Assembly (NCBI RefSeq): GCF_002096335.1
Contig: NZ_NCUW01000030.1
Coordinates: 496,001-560,000, forward strand
DNA length: 64,000 nt
Reading direction: 5' to 3'
Source: Streptococcus oralis subsp. dentisani
GTDB lineage: Bacteria; Bacillota; Bacilli; Lactobacillales; Streptococcaceae
A program made the translations under genes and the position numbers. The notes below the pieces were generated by a model. It made no database searches, was not told where the DNA came from, and was given only the letters and a program-made list of their open reading frames with translations. Positions 1 through 8,921 of this stretch are shown in pieces; within the stretch, counting starts at the first letter, position 1, and every line of letters starts with the position of its first letter.

Positions 1-464
1 ATAGCTACCCGTTGTTTTTGTCCACCAGATAATTCCGAAGGCAAGTGGTGACTTCTATCAGTCAAATCTACCTTTTTCAAATAGGTCTCTGCCAATTTAT
101 GGCGTTTGGAAGCTGAAACTCCAGCATATATTAAAGGCAATTCAACATTCTGAAGGGCATCTAGTTTGGACAAAAGAAAGAATTGTTGAAAGACAAAACC
201 AATCTCTTGATTACGGACTTTGGCCAACTGTTTTTCATCTAATCGAGCCACTTCCTGCCCCTCTAAGTAATACTCACCACTAGTTGGAGTGTCCAACATT
301 CCAATAGTATTCATAAGAGTAGATTTTCCCGAACCTGATGGTCCCATAATGGCAACAAACTCTCCCTCATTCACTTCCAAGTTGATATTTTTCAAAACCT
401 GAAGTTCCTGATCTCCATTTCGATAACTCCTACAGATATTTTTTAGACTAATTAGTTTCTTCAT
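1..464 (-). CDS. ABC exporter ATP-binding protein, MacB-like (partial, 3' end cut by window edge)
   Basis: This is the ATPase of an ABC exporter, working at the inner face of the membrane. Reading down from the ATG at 464 I see Walker [10 protein letters not shown] (about residues 41-49), a Q-loop VFQQF near residue 97, and the signature LSGGQKQR running into the left edge of the window. Walker B and the H-loop lie outside. The start overlaps the 3' end of the adaptor gene by 17 bases, so the two are co-translated. An adaptor plus this ATPase plus, presumably, a permease just outside the window is the MacAB / LolCD-like layout, which exports peptides or drugs; the substrate here is unknown. 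About 154 of roughly 230 residues are visible. Confidence 0.93.
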   Translation of the reverse strand, partial: MKKLISLKNICRSYRNGDQELQVLKNINLEVNEGEFVAIMGPSGSGKSTLMNTIGMLDTPTSGEYYLEGQEVARLDEKQLAKVRNQEIGFVFQQFFLLSKLDALQNVELPLIYAGVSASKRHKLAETYLKKVDLTDRSHHLPSELSGGQKQRVA

Positions 465-1599
465 CAGCCTTCACCTCTTTTCCTTCTTCCAAGGAAGTTG
501 TTGGATTACTGATGACTTTAGCCCCATTTGTCAAACCAGAAGTGATTTCTTGGTTTTCTGCGTCAGCATTTCCTAAGCTAACTTCGATTTTCTTAGCCTT
601 ATTCTCTTCGTCAACAACCCAGACATAGTTTTTACCTTCTTCTTCTACGATGCTGGTTAATGGTACCAGAAGAGATGTACTGTCGCTTTTAACTTCTACA
701 CTAACAGAAAATCCTTGTTTTAACTCACCAATATCACTCGTAATTTCAATAGTGTATGGATATTTAGAGCCGACATTAGATGCACCTGTACCATTACTTC
801 CATCAGCACCATTCTTTGAATAAGTTGCGATATAGTTGATCTTCCCTGTCCACGTTTTATCTGGGTAGACTTTGGATGTGAAGGTCACTTCTTGTCCAAC
901 TGAAAGCTTGGCAAGGTTGTACTCTGACAGTTCACCTTTTACTTGCAAATTATCATTGCTCACTACATGGATCATGACCTTGCCATTACCTGCAGAAGAT
1001 TTGGAGAGATCGCGATTTACCTCTACAACTGTTCCTTCTATTGTACTTAGAATAGTTGTAGCATCTAATTGAGCCTTTGCTTTTTTAACTTGTGCTTCTG
1101 CATCTGCGCGGTTATCACAAGCATCCTTAATCTGAGAATCAAGGGAAGATACTGTGCTAGCATCTGAACCACCATATTCTTCATAATAAGTCAAGGCCTT
1201 ACTTCGTGATTCTCTCAACTCATTGATTTGACGATCAATCTTTGCTACTGCACGATTAGCAGCATCGTATGCTGCCTGAGCATCAGAACTATTGTATTTT
1301 ACTAACGCTTGTCCTCCACTTACCTTGTCGCCAACAGAGACTAAAATTTCTTCAATCTCACCCATACTTGCATCAAAGTATACATACTGTTCATTTTTTA
1401 CAGTAACAGTACCAGATAAGAGAATAGATGAGGCAACCGTTCCTTCTTTGGCAACAACCAAATGAGAGGTGGCATCTTTAACAGCAGCCTGAGAAGGTTG
1501 TCTAAAAAGTAAAATCCCCATAGCCCCGACAATAACAGCACTTGCAGTTCCGATAGATGTGTAAAATTGCCATTTTTTTCTTTTCGTATTTTTCTTCAT
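448..1599 (-). CDS. Membrane fusion / efflux adaptor protein (MacA/HlyD-like)
   Basis: A 383-residue extracytoplasmic adaptor of a MacAB-type ABC exporter. A lysine-rich N-terminus is followed by one membrane anchor (about residues 13-33). Then comes a biotinyl-lipoyl-like half (VSVGDKVSGGQALVKY), a coiled-coil hairpin rich in Ala, Lys, Gln and Glu (about 100-180), the second lipoyl half (STIEGTVVEVNRD), and beta-barrel and membrane-proximal domains. The start at 1599 is chosen because AAAGGTG lies 8 bases upstream; an in-frame ATG at 1695 has no ribosome site and would add 32 unlikely residues. It overlaps the downstream ATPase gene. In Gram-positives such adaptors work without an outer-membrane channel. 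The cargo cannot be told from sequence. Confidence 0.9.
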   Translation of the reverse strand: MKKNTKRKKWQFYTSIGTASAVIVGAMGILLFRQPSQAAVKDATSHLVVAKEGTVASSILLSGTVTVKNEQYVYFDASMGEIEEILVSVGDKVSGGQALVKYNSSDAQAAYDAANRAVAKIDRQINELRESRSKALTYYEEYGGSDASTVSSLDSQIKDACDNRADAEAQVKKAKAQLDATTILSTIEGTVVEVNRDLSKSSAGNGKVMIHVVSNDNLQVKGELSEYNLAKLSVGQEVTFTSKVYPDKTWTGKINYIATYSKNGADGSNGTGASNVGSKYPYTIEITSDIGELKQGFSVSVEVKSDSTSLLVPLTSIVEEEGKNYVWVVDEENKAKKIEVSLGNADAENQEITSGLTNGAKVISNPTTSLEEGKEVKADEETN

Positions 1600-1863
1600 C
1601 CCAAAACACCTTTCATATTTTCCATTAAAAACCATTATATCAAATTTATCCACTCTGAACAATGATTGTACTGTGAGAAAAGAGAAGCATTCCAAAACTC
1701 ACTTTCAGCTTCTTTCTGGTACATCAATTGTACTAGTTACACAATACATCTTATTTCCATATTTAGCAAGTAATTTCAACTCTTTACTTATGCCGTAGCA
1801 GATTTTTGCATTCAAAAAGTAAAAACGATAGAATATGACTATCAAAGCTATAAGGAGTTTTCT

Positions 1864-3210
1864 ATGAGAGAATATGATATCATCGCCATCGGTGGAGGAA
1901 GTGGCGGCATTGCCACTATGAACCGCGCTGGCGAACACGGTGCTAAAGCTGCTGTTATCGAAGAGAAAAAATTAGGTGGAACCTGCGTCAATGTCGGCTG
2001 TGTTCCTAAAAAAATCATGTGGTATGGAGCGCAAATCGCTGAAAGCTTCCACCACTACGGCCCTGACTATGGTTTTACAAGTTCAGATGTTCAATTTGAT
2101 TTCGCAAAACTTCGTCAAAATCGTGAAGCCTACATCGACCGTGCCCGCTCATCTTATGATGGAAGTTTCAAGCGCAATGGGGTTGATTTGATTGAAGGTC
2201 GTGCTCATTTCGTTGATTCCCACACAGTCAGCGTCAATGGTGAATTGATTCGTGCCAAGCATATCGTGATTGCGACTGGGGCTCGTCCAAGCATCCCAAC
2301 TATTCCTGGAGCTGAACTCGGTGGCAGCTCAGACGATGTCTTTGCTTGGGAGCAACTTCCTGACTCTGTTGCGATTCTTGGAGCTGGCTATATCGCCGTT
2401 GAATTAGCAGGTGTTCTCCACGCTCTAGGAGTAAAAACGGATTTGTTTGTCCGTCGTGATCGTCCCTTGCGTGGTTTTGACAGCTACATCGTTGAAGGTC
2501 TTGTCAATGAAATGGAAAAAACAGGTCTACCTTTACACACACATAAGGTACCCGTCAAGCTCGAAGAAACGGAGCAAGGTATTACCATTCATTTTGAAGA
2601 CGGTTCTAGTCACACTGCAAGCCAAGTTATCTGGGCTACCGGTCGCCGTCCAAATGTAGACGGTCTGGAGTTAGAAAAGGCTGGCGTCACACTCAACCAA
2701 CGTGGATTTATCCAAGTGGATGAGTATCAAAATACAGTTGTAGATGGCATCTACGCCCTTGGAGACGTTACTGGTGAGAAGGAACTGACCCCAGTAGCCA
2801 TCAAGGCAGGACGCACCCTATCTGAACGCATCTTCAACGGGAAAACAAATGCTAAGATGGACTACACGACTATCCCTACTGTTGTCTTCTCCCACCCAGC
2901 AATCGGAACCGTTGGTTTAACTGAGGATCAAGCTATCAAAGAATACGGCCAAGATAACATCAAAGTCTACAAGTCAAGCTTTGCATCTATGTACTCAGCC
3001 GTTACAAACCATCGTCAAGAGTCTCGCTTCAAACTCATCACCGCAGGTGCTGATGAAAAAGTTGTTGGACTTCACGGACTTGGTTACGGAGTGGATGAGA
3101 TGATTCAAGGATTCGCTGTTGCCATTAAGATGGGGGCAACCAAGGCGGACTTTGATGCTACAGTAGCTATCCACCCAACCGCTTCAGAAGAATTTGTGAC
3201 CATGCGCTAA
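1864..3210 (+). CDS. gor: Glutathione-disulfide reductase
   Basis: FAD-dependent NADPH:glutathione reductase, 448 residues, the usual family length. Visible are the FAD-binding GGGSGG (about residues 10-15), the redox pair in GGTCVNVGC (Cys41 and Cys46), a second Rossmann motif [11 protein letters not shown] for NADPH (about 175-185), the FAD aspartate motif YALGDVTG (about 298-305), and the catalytic HPTASEEF near the C-terminus. It reduces GSSG, which streptococci obtain by import or by GshF, and so supports peroxide resistance in the cytoplasm. AAGGAG precedes the ATG. The gene is monocistronic: a strong terminator follows at once. Confidence 0.95.
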   Translation: MREYDIIAIGGGSGGIATMNRAGEHGAKAAVIEEKKLGGTCVNVGCVPKKIMWYGAQIAESFHHYGPDYGFTSSDVQFDFAKLRQNREAYIDRARSSYDGSFKRNGVDLIEGRAHFVDSHTVSVNGELIRAKHIVIATGARPSIPTIPGAELGGSSDDVFAWEQLPDSVAILGAGYIAVELAGVLHALGVKTDLFVRRDRPLRGFDSYIVEGLVNEMEKTGLPLHTHKVPVKLEETEQGITIHFEDGSSHTASQVIWATGRRPNVDGLELEKAGVTLNQRGFIQVDEYQNTVVDGIYALGDVTGEKELTPVAIKAGRTLSERIFNGKTNAKMDYTTIPTVVFSHPAIGTVGLTEDQAIKEYGQDNIKVYKSSFASMYSAVTNHRQESRFKLITAGADEKVVGLHGLGYGVDEMIQGFAVAIKMGATKADFDATVAIHPTASEEFVTMR

Positions 3211-3217
3211 TTATCGC

Positions 3218-3242
3218 AAGAGACCTCTTGAGGTCTCTTTTT
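3218..3242 (+). terminator. Rho-independent terminator after gor
   Basis: Perfect 10-bp inverted repeat AAGAGACCTC / GAGGTCTCTT separated by TT and followed by T residues, 7 bases after the gor stop codon. Confidence 0.93.
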
Positions 3243-3292
3243 ACTTGCAAAATCGGCCGTTACAAAATTGTTACCTTTAATTTAGAAACTGG

Positions 3293-3320
3293 TTGACTTT
3301 TCTTTCTAAATTAGTATAAT
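3293..3320 (+). promoter_or_regulatory. Promoter of bioY
   Basis: TTGACT (3293-3298), 16-base spacer, TATAAT (3315-3320), 33 bases before the bioY start. GTTAC (3322-3326) and GTTAAC (3344-3349), 17 bases apart, fall between promoter and start. They loosely recall a BirA operator, but only GTTA is shared between the two half-sites, so I do not claim one. Confidence 0.75.
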
Positions 3321-3353
3321 AGTTACTATAATTTTGAAAAGAGGTTAACAGTT

Positions 3354-3890
3354 TTGAAAAAAGTTCATATCTACGCTATCTCTGCTATCGGTGCTGCTCT
3401 TATCGCCGTTTTGGCACAAATCAGTCTCCCTATCGGTCCTGTCCCCTTCACTCTACAAAACTTCGCAATCGGTCTGATTGCTACTGTTTTTAGACCCAGA
3501 GAAGCAGTCCTATCTGTTGCTCTCTATCTCCTACTGGGTGCTATCGGCTTACCTGTCTTTACAGGGGGAGGGGCTGGATTCCACATTTTAGTCGGTCCAA
3601 GTGCAGGCTATCTTTGGTTCGACCTTGTCTATGCTGGACTTACATCTTATCTCATCCATAAAAACAGTGGTTATATTCGTATTTTCCTAGCCAACCTCTT
3701 AGGCGATTCCCTCGTCTTTGTCGGAGGGATTCTCAGCCTCCACTTCCTTGCTGGGATGCCATTCGATAAGGCGCTAGCAGTTGGTGTCCTTCCCTTTATC
3801 CTCCCGGACCTTGGTAAGATCATTGCAATTAGTTTCATTGGTCGTCCCCTACTAGAACGATTGAAAAACATCGCTTATTTCTCAAGATAA
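3354..3890 (+). CDS. bioY: Biotin transporter BioY (ECF S component)
   Basis: Six-helix membrane protein of 178 residues that captures biotin; it works alone or with a shared ECF energizing module (EcfT plus two ATPases), which is not encoded nearby. Family marks visible are the N-terminal GPVPFTLQ loop, a glycine-rich stretch GGGAGF and the BioY signature VGPSAGYLWF around residues 84-93. The start is TTG at 3354, with GAGG 9 bases upstream; no in-frame ATG with a ribosome site exists nearby. The gene stands alone between its own promoter and a terminator, which suggests independent, perhaps biotin-responsive, control. Confidence 0.93.
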   Translation: MKKVHIYAISAIGAALIAVLAQISLPIGPVPFTLQNFAIGLIATVFRPREAVLSVALYLLLGAIGLPVFTGGGAGFHILVGPSAGYLWFDLVYAGLTSYLIHKNSGYIRIFLANLLGDSLVFVGGILSLHFLAGMPFDKALAVGVLPFILPDLGKIIAISFIGRPLLERLKNIAYFSR

Positions 3891-3896
3891 AAAAAT

Positions 3897-3927
3897 GAGC
3901 CTGGAACAATAGTCCCGTGGCTCTTTT
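3897..3927. terminator. Bidirectional terminator between bioY and ydbC-like gene
   Basis: GAGCC (3897-3901) pairs with GGCTC (3919-3923). An A run precedes and TTTT follows, so it can end both the rightward bioY and the leftward convergent gene. Confidence 0.7.
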
Positions 3928-4144
3928 ACTGATTGCCTTTGAAGGCATCCACCATTACTTGAAATTCTTCATTTGTAAGGGTGATTCCTTTTCCCATCTT
4001 GGTATGATCAGGGCTCCAAGTTCGAATATCAAACTTTGCTGGCGCTCCATTAAAACTAACTCGGTTTAGTTCTTTTGTCCATCCTTTTTCATTTTCAGAC
4101 AAGGTCAGTAAGTGTTCTTCGATTTCAAATGTAAATTCTGCCAT
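3926..4144 (-). CDS. YdbC/PC4-family ssDNA-binding protein
   Basis: A 72-residue protein of the YdbC / transcriptional coactivator p15 (PC4) family. The fold is a four-stranded sheet plus a C-terminal helix that dimerises and binds single-stranded DNA or RNA; the Lactococcus YdbC structure is the reference I know. Here the strands (FTFEIEEHLLTLS, KELNRVSFNG, AKFDIRTWSPDHTKMGKGITLT) are followed by the helix NEEFQVMVDAFK. AAGGAG lies 5 bases before the ATG. Its role in bacteria is not firmly known; replication or transcription support is inference. Monocistronic and convergent with bioY. Confidence 0.85.
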   Translation of the reverse strand: MAEFTFEIEEHLLTLSENEKGWTKELNRVSFNGAPAKFDIRTWSPDHTKMGKGITLTNEEFQVMVDAFKGNQ

Positions 4145-4248
4145 TTTTAACTCCTTTTTGTGATATGCTTTCTATAGTCTATTCGTAAAAATCTTGTAGT
4201 TTTTAGGAAAATTTTATATAATGTGGATAGATAAGAAGGGAGATGCCT

Positions 4249-4569
4249 ATGAGGTACACATTCAAGCAAGTCTTAGATAAGATACGAGACTTTCTCAGTG
4301 GACATGATGAACAAGATTATTCTGAAAACGACTCCCTTATTAGCACAATTGAACAGGCCATCCAGAAAAAAAAGGCTGTTCATGTCATACTCGCTGAGAC
4401 AAGTTTTACAGGTGACATTGTCAAATATGATACCAGCCGTCAGCAGATTATTGTCAAAAATTTCACTAGAAATGTGACACGTATCATTCGGATTGGTGAC
4501 ATCAAGAGAATCCGTTTTGTCCCTTCCACAGTAGAAAAAGCACAGAAAAGTCTATTTAAGAAAGAGTGA
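4249..4569 (+). CDS. Small uncharacterised protein, possible YolD-like fold
   Basis: A 106-residue soluble protein. Its C-terminal half alternates short beta strands (HVILAETSFTGDIVKY, QQIIVKNFTR, TRIIRIGDIKRIRFVP), a pattern like YolD-type or Sm-like small barrels; this is only a resemblance. The N-terminal third is helical and charged. I prefer the ATG at 4249: GGGAG ends 6 bases before it, while the ATG at 4243 touches that same GGGAG. A TATAAT lies around 4216-4221. No partner is suggested by context: it sits between a convergent gene and a terminator. Confidence 0.75.
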   Translation: MRYTFKQVLDKIRDFLSGHDEQDYSENDSLISTIEQAIQKKKAVHVILAETSFTGDIVKYDTSRQQIIVKNFTRNVTRIIRIGDIKRIRFVPSTVEKAQKSLFKKE

Positions 4570-4595
4570 GATGTTCATTGCATCCCACTCTTTTT
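4563..4595. terminator. Bidirectional terminator
   Basis: AGAGTGaGATG (4563-4573) pairs with CATCcCACTCT (4581-4591) around a 7-base loop, followed by T residues. It lies between convergent genes and serves both. Confidence 0.85.
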
Positions 4596-4596
4596 C

Positions 4597-4935
4597 TTAA
4601 CGAATTTGTTCAAAATGAAGGTGAACTGCGATGTGGTCACCGTACCCACTTCTCTCCAAATCACGTTGCAAGCGATAAGAGATATAGTGCTCTGCAATGG
4701 TGATGTAACCTGCTCCTAGTAAACGATTTTCAACCATTGATTGGATCATACTGATAGTCGCACGTTCTACTTTTGCTTCTTCCAAGTCCAAGACTACTTT
4801 TTTAGTGACTTGAGCTAGGTTTTGACGTAGGTCATCAGTCAAAACATAAACTGTCTGCGCTGCTTTTAGGACAGCTTGGTAAATTTTATCTGGATCAAAG
4901 TCGGCAACTTCTCCGTTACGTTTGATTACTTGCAT
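4597..4935 (-). CDS. ATP-cone domain protein
   Basis: A 112-residue protein consisting almost only of an ATP-cone domain, the nucleotide-sensing module of NrdR and ribonucleotide reductases. The opening MQVIKRNGEVADFDPDKI and the central VVLDLEEAKVERATISMIQS followed by Arg/Leu helices fit the family. A regulatory link to (d)NTP levels is inference. The start at 4935 has AAAGGAG 10 bases upstream; a longer reading up to 5067 would only overlap trmD. It lies 11-30 bases downstream of trmD and is probably part of the rimM-trmD transcript. Confidence 0.85.
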   Translation of the reverse strand: MQVIKRNGEVADFDPDKIYQAVLKAAQTVYVLTDDLRQNLAQVTKKVVLDLEEAKVERATISMIQSMVENRLLGAGYITIAEHYISYRLQRDLERSGYGDHIAVHLHFEQIR

Positions 4936-4946
4936 AGGATTCTCCT

Positions 4947-5666
4947 TTATTCTTTGTTTTCTTTGATTTCTACTAGCATTTTTTCTTCTTCTGCTGTTAG
5001 TTGATAGTTTTCTAGCAAATCTGGTCTGCGCTCGTAGGTTTTCTTTAGACTTTCGTAAAGTCGCCACTGGCGAATCTTCTCATGATGGCCACTCATGAGT
5101 ACATCTGGTACTACCATGCCTCGATAGTCATAAGGACGTGTGTATTGGGGATATTCGAGCAATCCCGAAGAAAAACTATCGTCCTGATGACTAGACTCCT
5201 TGCCAATCACTTCTGGAATCAAGCGAACCGTAGCATCAATCATGGTCATGGCTGCTAATTCACCACCAGTCAAGACATAATCTCCTAGGGAAATTTCATC
5301 GGTTACCAAGGTCTTAATGCGCTCGTCATACCCTTCGTAGTGACCGCAGATAAAGATCAGTTCCTCTTCTTTGGCCAAATCTTCAGCGTAGGCTTGATTG
5401 AACTGTTTCCCAGCAGGATCAAGAAGAATGACGCGGGGATTTTTCTTTTCAATGGCATCAAAGGCATCGAAAATAGGTTGGGCACGGAGCAACATTCCCT
5501 GACCGCCTCCGTAAGGCTCATCGTCAACATGACGGGCCTTTTCAGCATATTCGCGAAAATTATGATACTGGATATCCAAGAGCCCTTTTTCTCGAGCCTT
5601 TCCAACGATTGAGTGCTCCAGCGGAGAAAACATCTCAGGAAAGAGGGTCAAAATATCAATCTTCAT
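4947..5666 (-). CDS. trmD: tRNA (guanine-N1-)-methyltransferase
   Basis: TrmD methylates G37 of tRNAs that read CNN codons, preventing +1 frameshifts. At 239 residues it has the normal length. The SPOUT trefoil-knot core is visible: [37 protein letters not shown] and the conserved [17 protein letters not shown]. Two ATGs stand in tandem (5669 and 5666); the second has the better spacing from AAGGA. The start overlaps the end of rimM by 11 bases, the classical rimM-trmD coupling, although here rpsP is about 4 kb away and not in the same operon. Confidence 0.97.
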   Translation of the reverse strand: MKIDILTLFPEMFSPLEHSIVGKAREKGLLDIQYHNFREYAEKARHVDDEPYGGGQGMLLRAQPIFDAFDAIEKKNPRVILLDPAGKQFNQAYAEDLAKEEELIFICGHYEGYDERIKTLVTDEISLGDYVLTGGELAAMTMIDATVRLIPEVIGKESSHQDDSFSSGLLEYPQYTRPYDYRGMVVPDVLMSGHHEKIRQWRLYESLKKTYERRPDLLENYQLTAEEEKMLVEIKENKE

Positions 5667-6174
5667 CATCTAGTCCTTCTAAGATCTCCACTTCGACCCG
5701 CTTGTTTGGAATATCAACATTGAGAACTACTGGCGGAATGTAAGGTAAAAGCAAATCACGCTTGCCTTTTCGCTTGACCACCCAGACATCATTAGCACCT
5801 GGTTGCAGAATCTCCTTGATGGTTCCAATCAAGTTGTCTCCCTCATAAACTTCCAAACCAATAATCTCGTGATAGTAGAATTCTCCATCATCTAAGTCAT
5901 TTAGTTCTTCCTCAGCGACCTTGAGGCTATAACCCTTGTACTTTTCAATTGCATTGATATGGTACATATCTTTGAATTTGATAATGTCAAAGTTCTTATG
6001 CTTACGGTGGCTAGCAATGGTCACTGTTTGGACAAACTGATCTTTTTCATCAAACAAAGCCAGCTCTGCCCCTTTTTTAAACCGCTCTTCAGCAAAATCC
6101 GTCACAGACAAGACTCTCATCTCACCCTGTAGCCCCTGCGTATTGACGATTTTCCCAACATTAAAGTAGTTCAT
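5656..6174 (-). CDS. rimM: 16S rRNA processing protein RimM
   Basis: Ribosome maturation factor of 172 residues that binds S19 and helps form the 30S head. The N-terminal RimM domain begins [19 protein letters not shown]; the C-terminal PRC-barrel domain contains [29 protein letters not shown] and [14 protein letters not shown]. It is the first gene of a rimM-trmD-ATP-cone unit. Confidence 0.97.
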   Translation of the reverse strand: MNYFNVGKIVNTQGLQGEMRVLSVTDFAEERFKKGAELALFDEKDQFVQTVTIASHRKHKNFDIIKFKDMYHINAIEKYKGYSLKVAEEELNDLDDGEFYYHEIIGLEVYEGDNLIGTIKEILQPGANDVWVVKRKGKRDLLLPYIPPVVLNVDIPNKRVEVEILEGLDDED

Positions 6175-6249
6175 CTTGTCTCCTGTATCTATTTCTATCC
6201 TTTATTTTATCACGTTCCAGGGATTTTCACAAGTTGGATAGGTCCTATC

Positions 6250-7107
6250 TTACAAGACTACTACCTCTTCAAAAAATTCACCAACTATCTGGTTAAACTC
6301 TTTAGGATGGTCATTCATCGGTTGGTGTTTGCTATCTGAAATCGTTACTTGACGCGCATTGGGATTTAGAGCAATGATACCATCATAGATCTTCTTTAGG
6401 TGTTTAGGAAAATCGTTTTCACCTCTTACTAATAGCATAGGAGGATTTCCATGATAGCCGTCTATCTCATGGACAGTCAAAAAACCTGTGATACCAAGGT
6501 TCAAAAAAACATCTCGTCCAGTTTCTATAATGGCCGTCTTGACTAATTCTCTTGTGATAGGATTATCTGTACACATCTTTGAGTTCTTATCTGCAATCAC
6601 CTTCCAAGGAATCGTTTTATACATAAGAGAAGAATATTTTATACGATTTCTCTCTTTATCTGATAGGTAACGATGCTGTCCCCAACTATCTACCATGACC
6701 AAGGCTAGAACTCGTTCTGGATGACGATAGGTGTACTCTTGAAGTGGATTTCCTCCCCAAGAATGTCCGACCAATATCACCTCATCTAGCTGAAAATAGG
6801 ACAAAATAGCATCTACATCTTGAACAGCACCTTCTAAGTCAGGTAGGCCAACTTTCATAGGTGATTCACCCTGCCCTCTAACATTCACAAAGTAGAGGTC
6901 AAATCCTTCAAAGGCATCATACTGGTGGGCCCACATCTGACTACGACCACAAGCTCCATGATAAAAAATAATATGTCCTTTACTTGAGCATCCAGGGCGA
7001 TGATAAACAACCAAATCACAATCTACGACAGGTACAATGTGACGCTCTAACATCTCGTGTTTTCTTTCATAAAAAGCAATAGCTTCAGCTATATCATTTT
7101 GCTTCAT
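6250..7107 (-). CDS. Alpha/beta hydrolase
   Basis: A 285-residue cytoplasmic alpha/beta-hydrolase-fold protein. The nucleophile elbow GHSWGG places Ser at about residue 125; the oxyanion-loop HGACGR and the C-terminal DSKHQPMNDHP (catalytic His) are clear, and GENDF is a likely acid position. No signal peptide. The substrate is unknown; esterase or proline-iminopeptidase-like activity would be a guess. A good AGGAGA site precedes the ATG. It is transcribed leftward alone; about 75 bases separate it from rimM. Confidence 0.87.
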   Translation of the reverse strand: MKQNDIAEAIAFYERKHEMLERHIVPVVDCDLVVYHRPGCSSKGHIIFYHGACGRSQMWAHQYDAFEGFDLYFVNVRGQGESPMKVGLPDLEGAVQDVDAILSYFQLDEVILVGHSWGGNPLQEYTYRHPERVLALVMVDSWGQHRYLSDKERNRIKYSSLMYKTIPWKVIADKNSKMCTDNPITRELVKTAIIETGRDVFLNLGITGFLTVHEIDGYHGNPPMLLVRGENDFPKHLKKIYDGIIALNPNARQVTISDSKHQPMNDHPKEFNQIVGEFFEEVVVL

Positions 7108-7236
7108 TTCTACACTCTCTCCTCTTTATCCTAGTATCATTCTTTTATCTATTTTATCATGCTATATTAAAATTATCGTTTTCTAAACTTTGTTTCATTA
7201 AAAATTTTGAATTTTCTGCATCATCTAGATAAAGAA

Positions 7237-7257
7237 AAAGACTGCTAAGCAATCTTT
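7237..7257 (-). terminator. Terminator after EamA transporter gene
   Basis: AAAGAcTGC / GCAaTCTTT hairpin with a three-base loop; the leftward RNA continues into CTTTTTC. It overlaps the last two bases of the gene. Confidence 0.6.
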
Positions 7258-8167
7258 ACTTTTTTCTCATCAGGTTCATGCCTAAAATTCCAGCAATTAT
7301 CAAAGTTGCTCCGATCACATGGTAGCTATAAATTGGTTCGTGGAGGATAAGAGCTCCAGCTAGAATGGTCAAAACTGTCCCAAGATTACCAAAGACACTG
7401 ACAGTTGATGCTCCGAGGCGAACAATAGCATAGATAGAGAGACTACCAGTCACGATTGAGGCTAGAATTCCCAAATAGAGGATGGAAAGCAGATAGGGCA
7501 GCTGTCCAAGTGGCTCTACGTAGGCTAATATGTTGCCATCTAGATAGTGCGAAGTCAGGCTTAGCATATTAAAGGTAATAAAGCCAACAAATATCACAAC
7601 AGCTGTCATATCCATAGCCCGATAGCGTCCTCCTTTGGACTTGCTGAGGATATTGTTTATTGCATTGGCGAGAACAGATCCCAACATCAAGAGAAAACCC
7701 AAGCTAGCAGTCTCAGCACCAAAGTTCGCTCCTTTACTAAGGAAGATGAAAACTACTCCTGCTACGGATAAAAATAAAAAGAACTTTTGAAGCAAGCTTG
7801 TCTTTTCCTTGAGAAAAACCGATGCTAAAAGGAGAGTAAAAATCGGGACAAGAGCCTGTAAAATTCCAGCTTCAGAAGACGATATATACTGTAAGGAAAA
7901 GGATTGAAAAATAAAAAAGAGAAGTGGATAGAAAAGACTCATAGGAAGAATAGAAAGAATAGAAAGAATATCTTTTCTACTTAAACTTACTTTGATAAGT
8001 TTGGTTTGATAAAGGGCGCCCATCACTAAAGCTGCGATTGTATAGCGATGCGCTAAGTTCGTGAGAGGACTGGCATAGCCTAAAGCAATCTTAGTAAATA
8101 AAAAAGAAAATCCAATGATTGCTGAAAAGGATAAGGCAGCTAGGTATACTTTTGTTTTCTCGTTCAT
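7256..8167 (-). CDS. EamA/DMT-family transporter
   Basis: A 303-residue drug/metabolite transporter with ten predicted helices in two EamA repeats. The first repeat has FSFLFTKIALGYASPL followed by AHRYTIAALVMG; the second spans about residues 150-300 and ends in a typical HEPIYSYHVIGATLIIAGI. These carriers export or import amino acids, nucleosides or other metabolites; the substrate cannot be told. AAGGGGAG precedes the ATG. The gene stands alone. Confidence 0.9.
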   Translation of the reverse strand: MNEKTKVYLAALSFSAIIGFSFLFTKIALGYASPLTNLAHRYTIAALVMGALYQTKLIKVSLSRKDILSILSILPMSLFYPLLFFIFQSFSLQYISSSEAGILQALVPIFTLLLASVFLKEKTSLLQKFFLFLSVAGVVFIFLSKGANFGAETASLGFLLMLGSVLANAINNILSKSKGGRYRAMDMTAVVIFVGFITFNMLSLTSHYLDGNILAYVEPLGQLPYLLSILYLGILASIVTGSLSIYAIVRLGASTVSVFGNLGTVLTILAGALILHEPIYSYHVIGATLIIAGILGMNLMRKK

Positions 8168-8296
8168 AGATTGTTACTCCCCTTAAAAGTAGCTATTCTC
8201 AAGATTGATTGACTAGAATTCTTTGAGACTGTCTTTCCATTTTAGCATAGTAAAATCCTAGATGCTATTTCTAGGATTGGTATTTTATGCCTTCTT

Positions 8297-8848
8297 TCAC
8301 CGTTTATCTATTACATTAGCTAAAAAGGATTCAGCCAGTCTAATCTGCTTTTCTCGTTCTTGTCTCACAAGTTCTAACTTGTCTGCCTCTTGGAGATTCC
8401 TTACTTTGATAGCATAATCCGCGGAAACGATGGCGTGTCCTCTCATATGGGCTGTTGAAATAGCTTGTACAAAGACTCTAGCAGCATACTTAGCGATTTG
8501 ATTTTGGGCATTTTTAGAGAGGAGATTTGCTGCGAAACCTGCTTTTCTCAACTCATGAGGTGAGAACTCATTTCTCAATCGTGCATCAAAAGCCTCATAA
8601 GATTGCCGAATTATTTTATTTTTCTCACCTTCATCACCGATATCAATTAAAGATAAGAAATCTCGCGAGTTCTCTAATGCCCATCGAGCTAGTTCTTTCT
8701 GAGGAAGTCTATCCAGTATTTGTTCTAGTTCCAATCTTTTCTCAGAGTCGTCCCAAATGGCAACTTTGTAAGGACTGGGTAGGCGATTCATTTTAGTCTT
8801 ATAGGCAGTTCGTTCAAACTCATTCCATGCATAATCCTCTGGTCTCAT
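8297..8848 (-). CDS. Putative immunity protein, Imm-5-like
   Basis: A 183-residue helical protein. Residues about 115-155 (YAARVFVQAISTAHMRGHA followed by DYAIK) match what I know of the Imm-5-like family: an alanine-rich helix, then TAHM.GHA and a YA.K helix. RWALENSRDFL earlier also fits. Proteins of this family are predicted to neutralise toxins of contact-dependent or polymorphic systems, but many occur without a toxin. Here the neighbours are a transporter and a MazG-like gene, and no toxin is visible. The ribosome site (GAGAAAG) is weak. The family call is from memory of the motif. Confidence 0.65.
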   Translation of the reverse strand: MRPEDYAWNEFERTAYKTKMNRLPSPYKVAIWDDSEKRLELEQILDRLPQKELARWALENSRDFLSLIDIGDEGEKNKIIRQSYEAFDARLRNEFSPHELRKAGFAANLLSKNAQNQIAKYAARVFVQAISTAHMRGHAIVSADYAIKVRNLQEADKLELVRQEREKQIRLAESFLANVIDKR

Positions 8849-8921
8849 TGCTTTCTCATTCTTTCTTACTAGCTAGCGTAAACTAGGAGAAACCTTTCAT
8901 ATCAGTGAAAAGAGATTATTC

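Noticed and set aside
1705-1938. Open frame of 77 codons opposite the gor start
   Set aside because: It overlaps the start of gor on the other strand and has no ribosome site or family resemblance.
3322-3349. BirA operator upstream of bioY
   Set aside because: Half-sites share only GTTA and the symmetry is poor; not enough to call.
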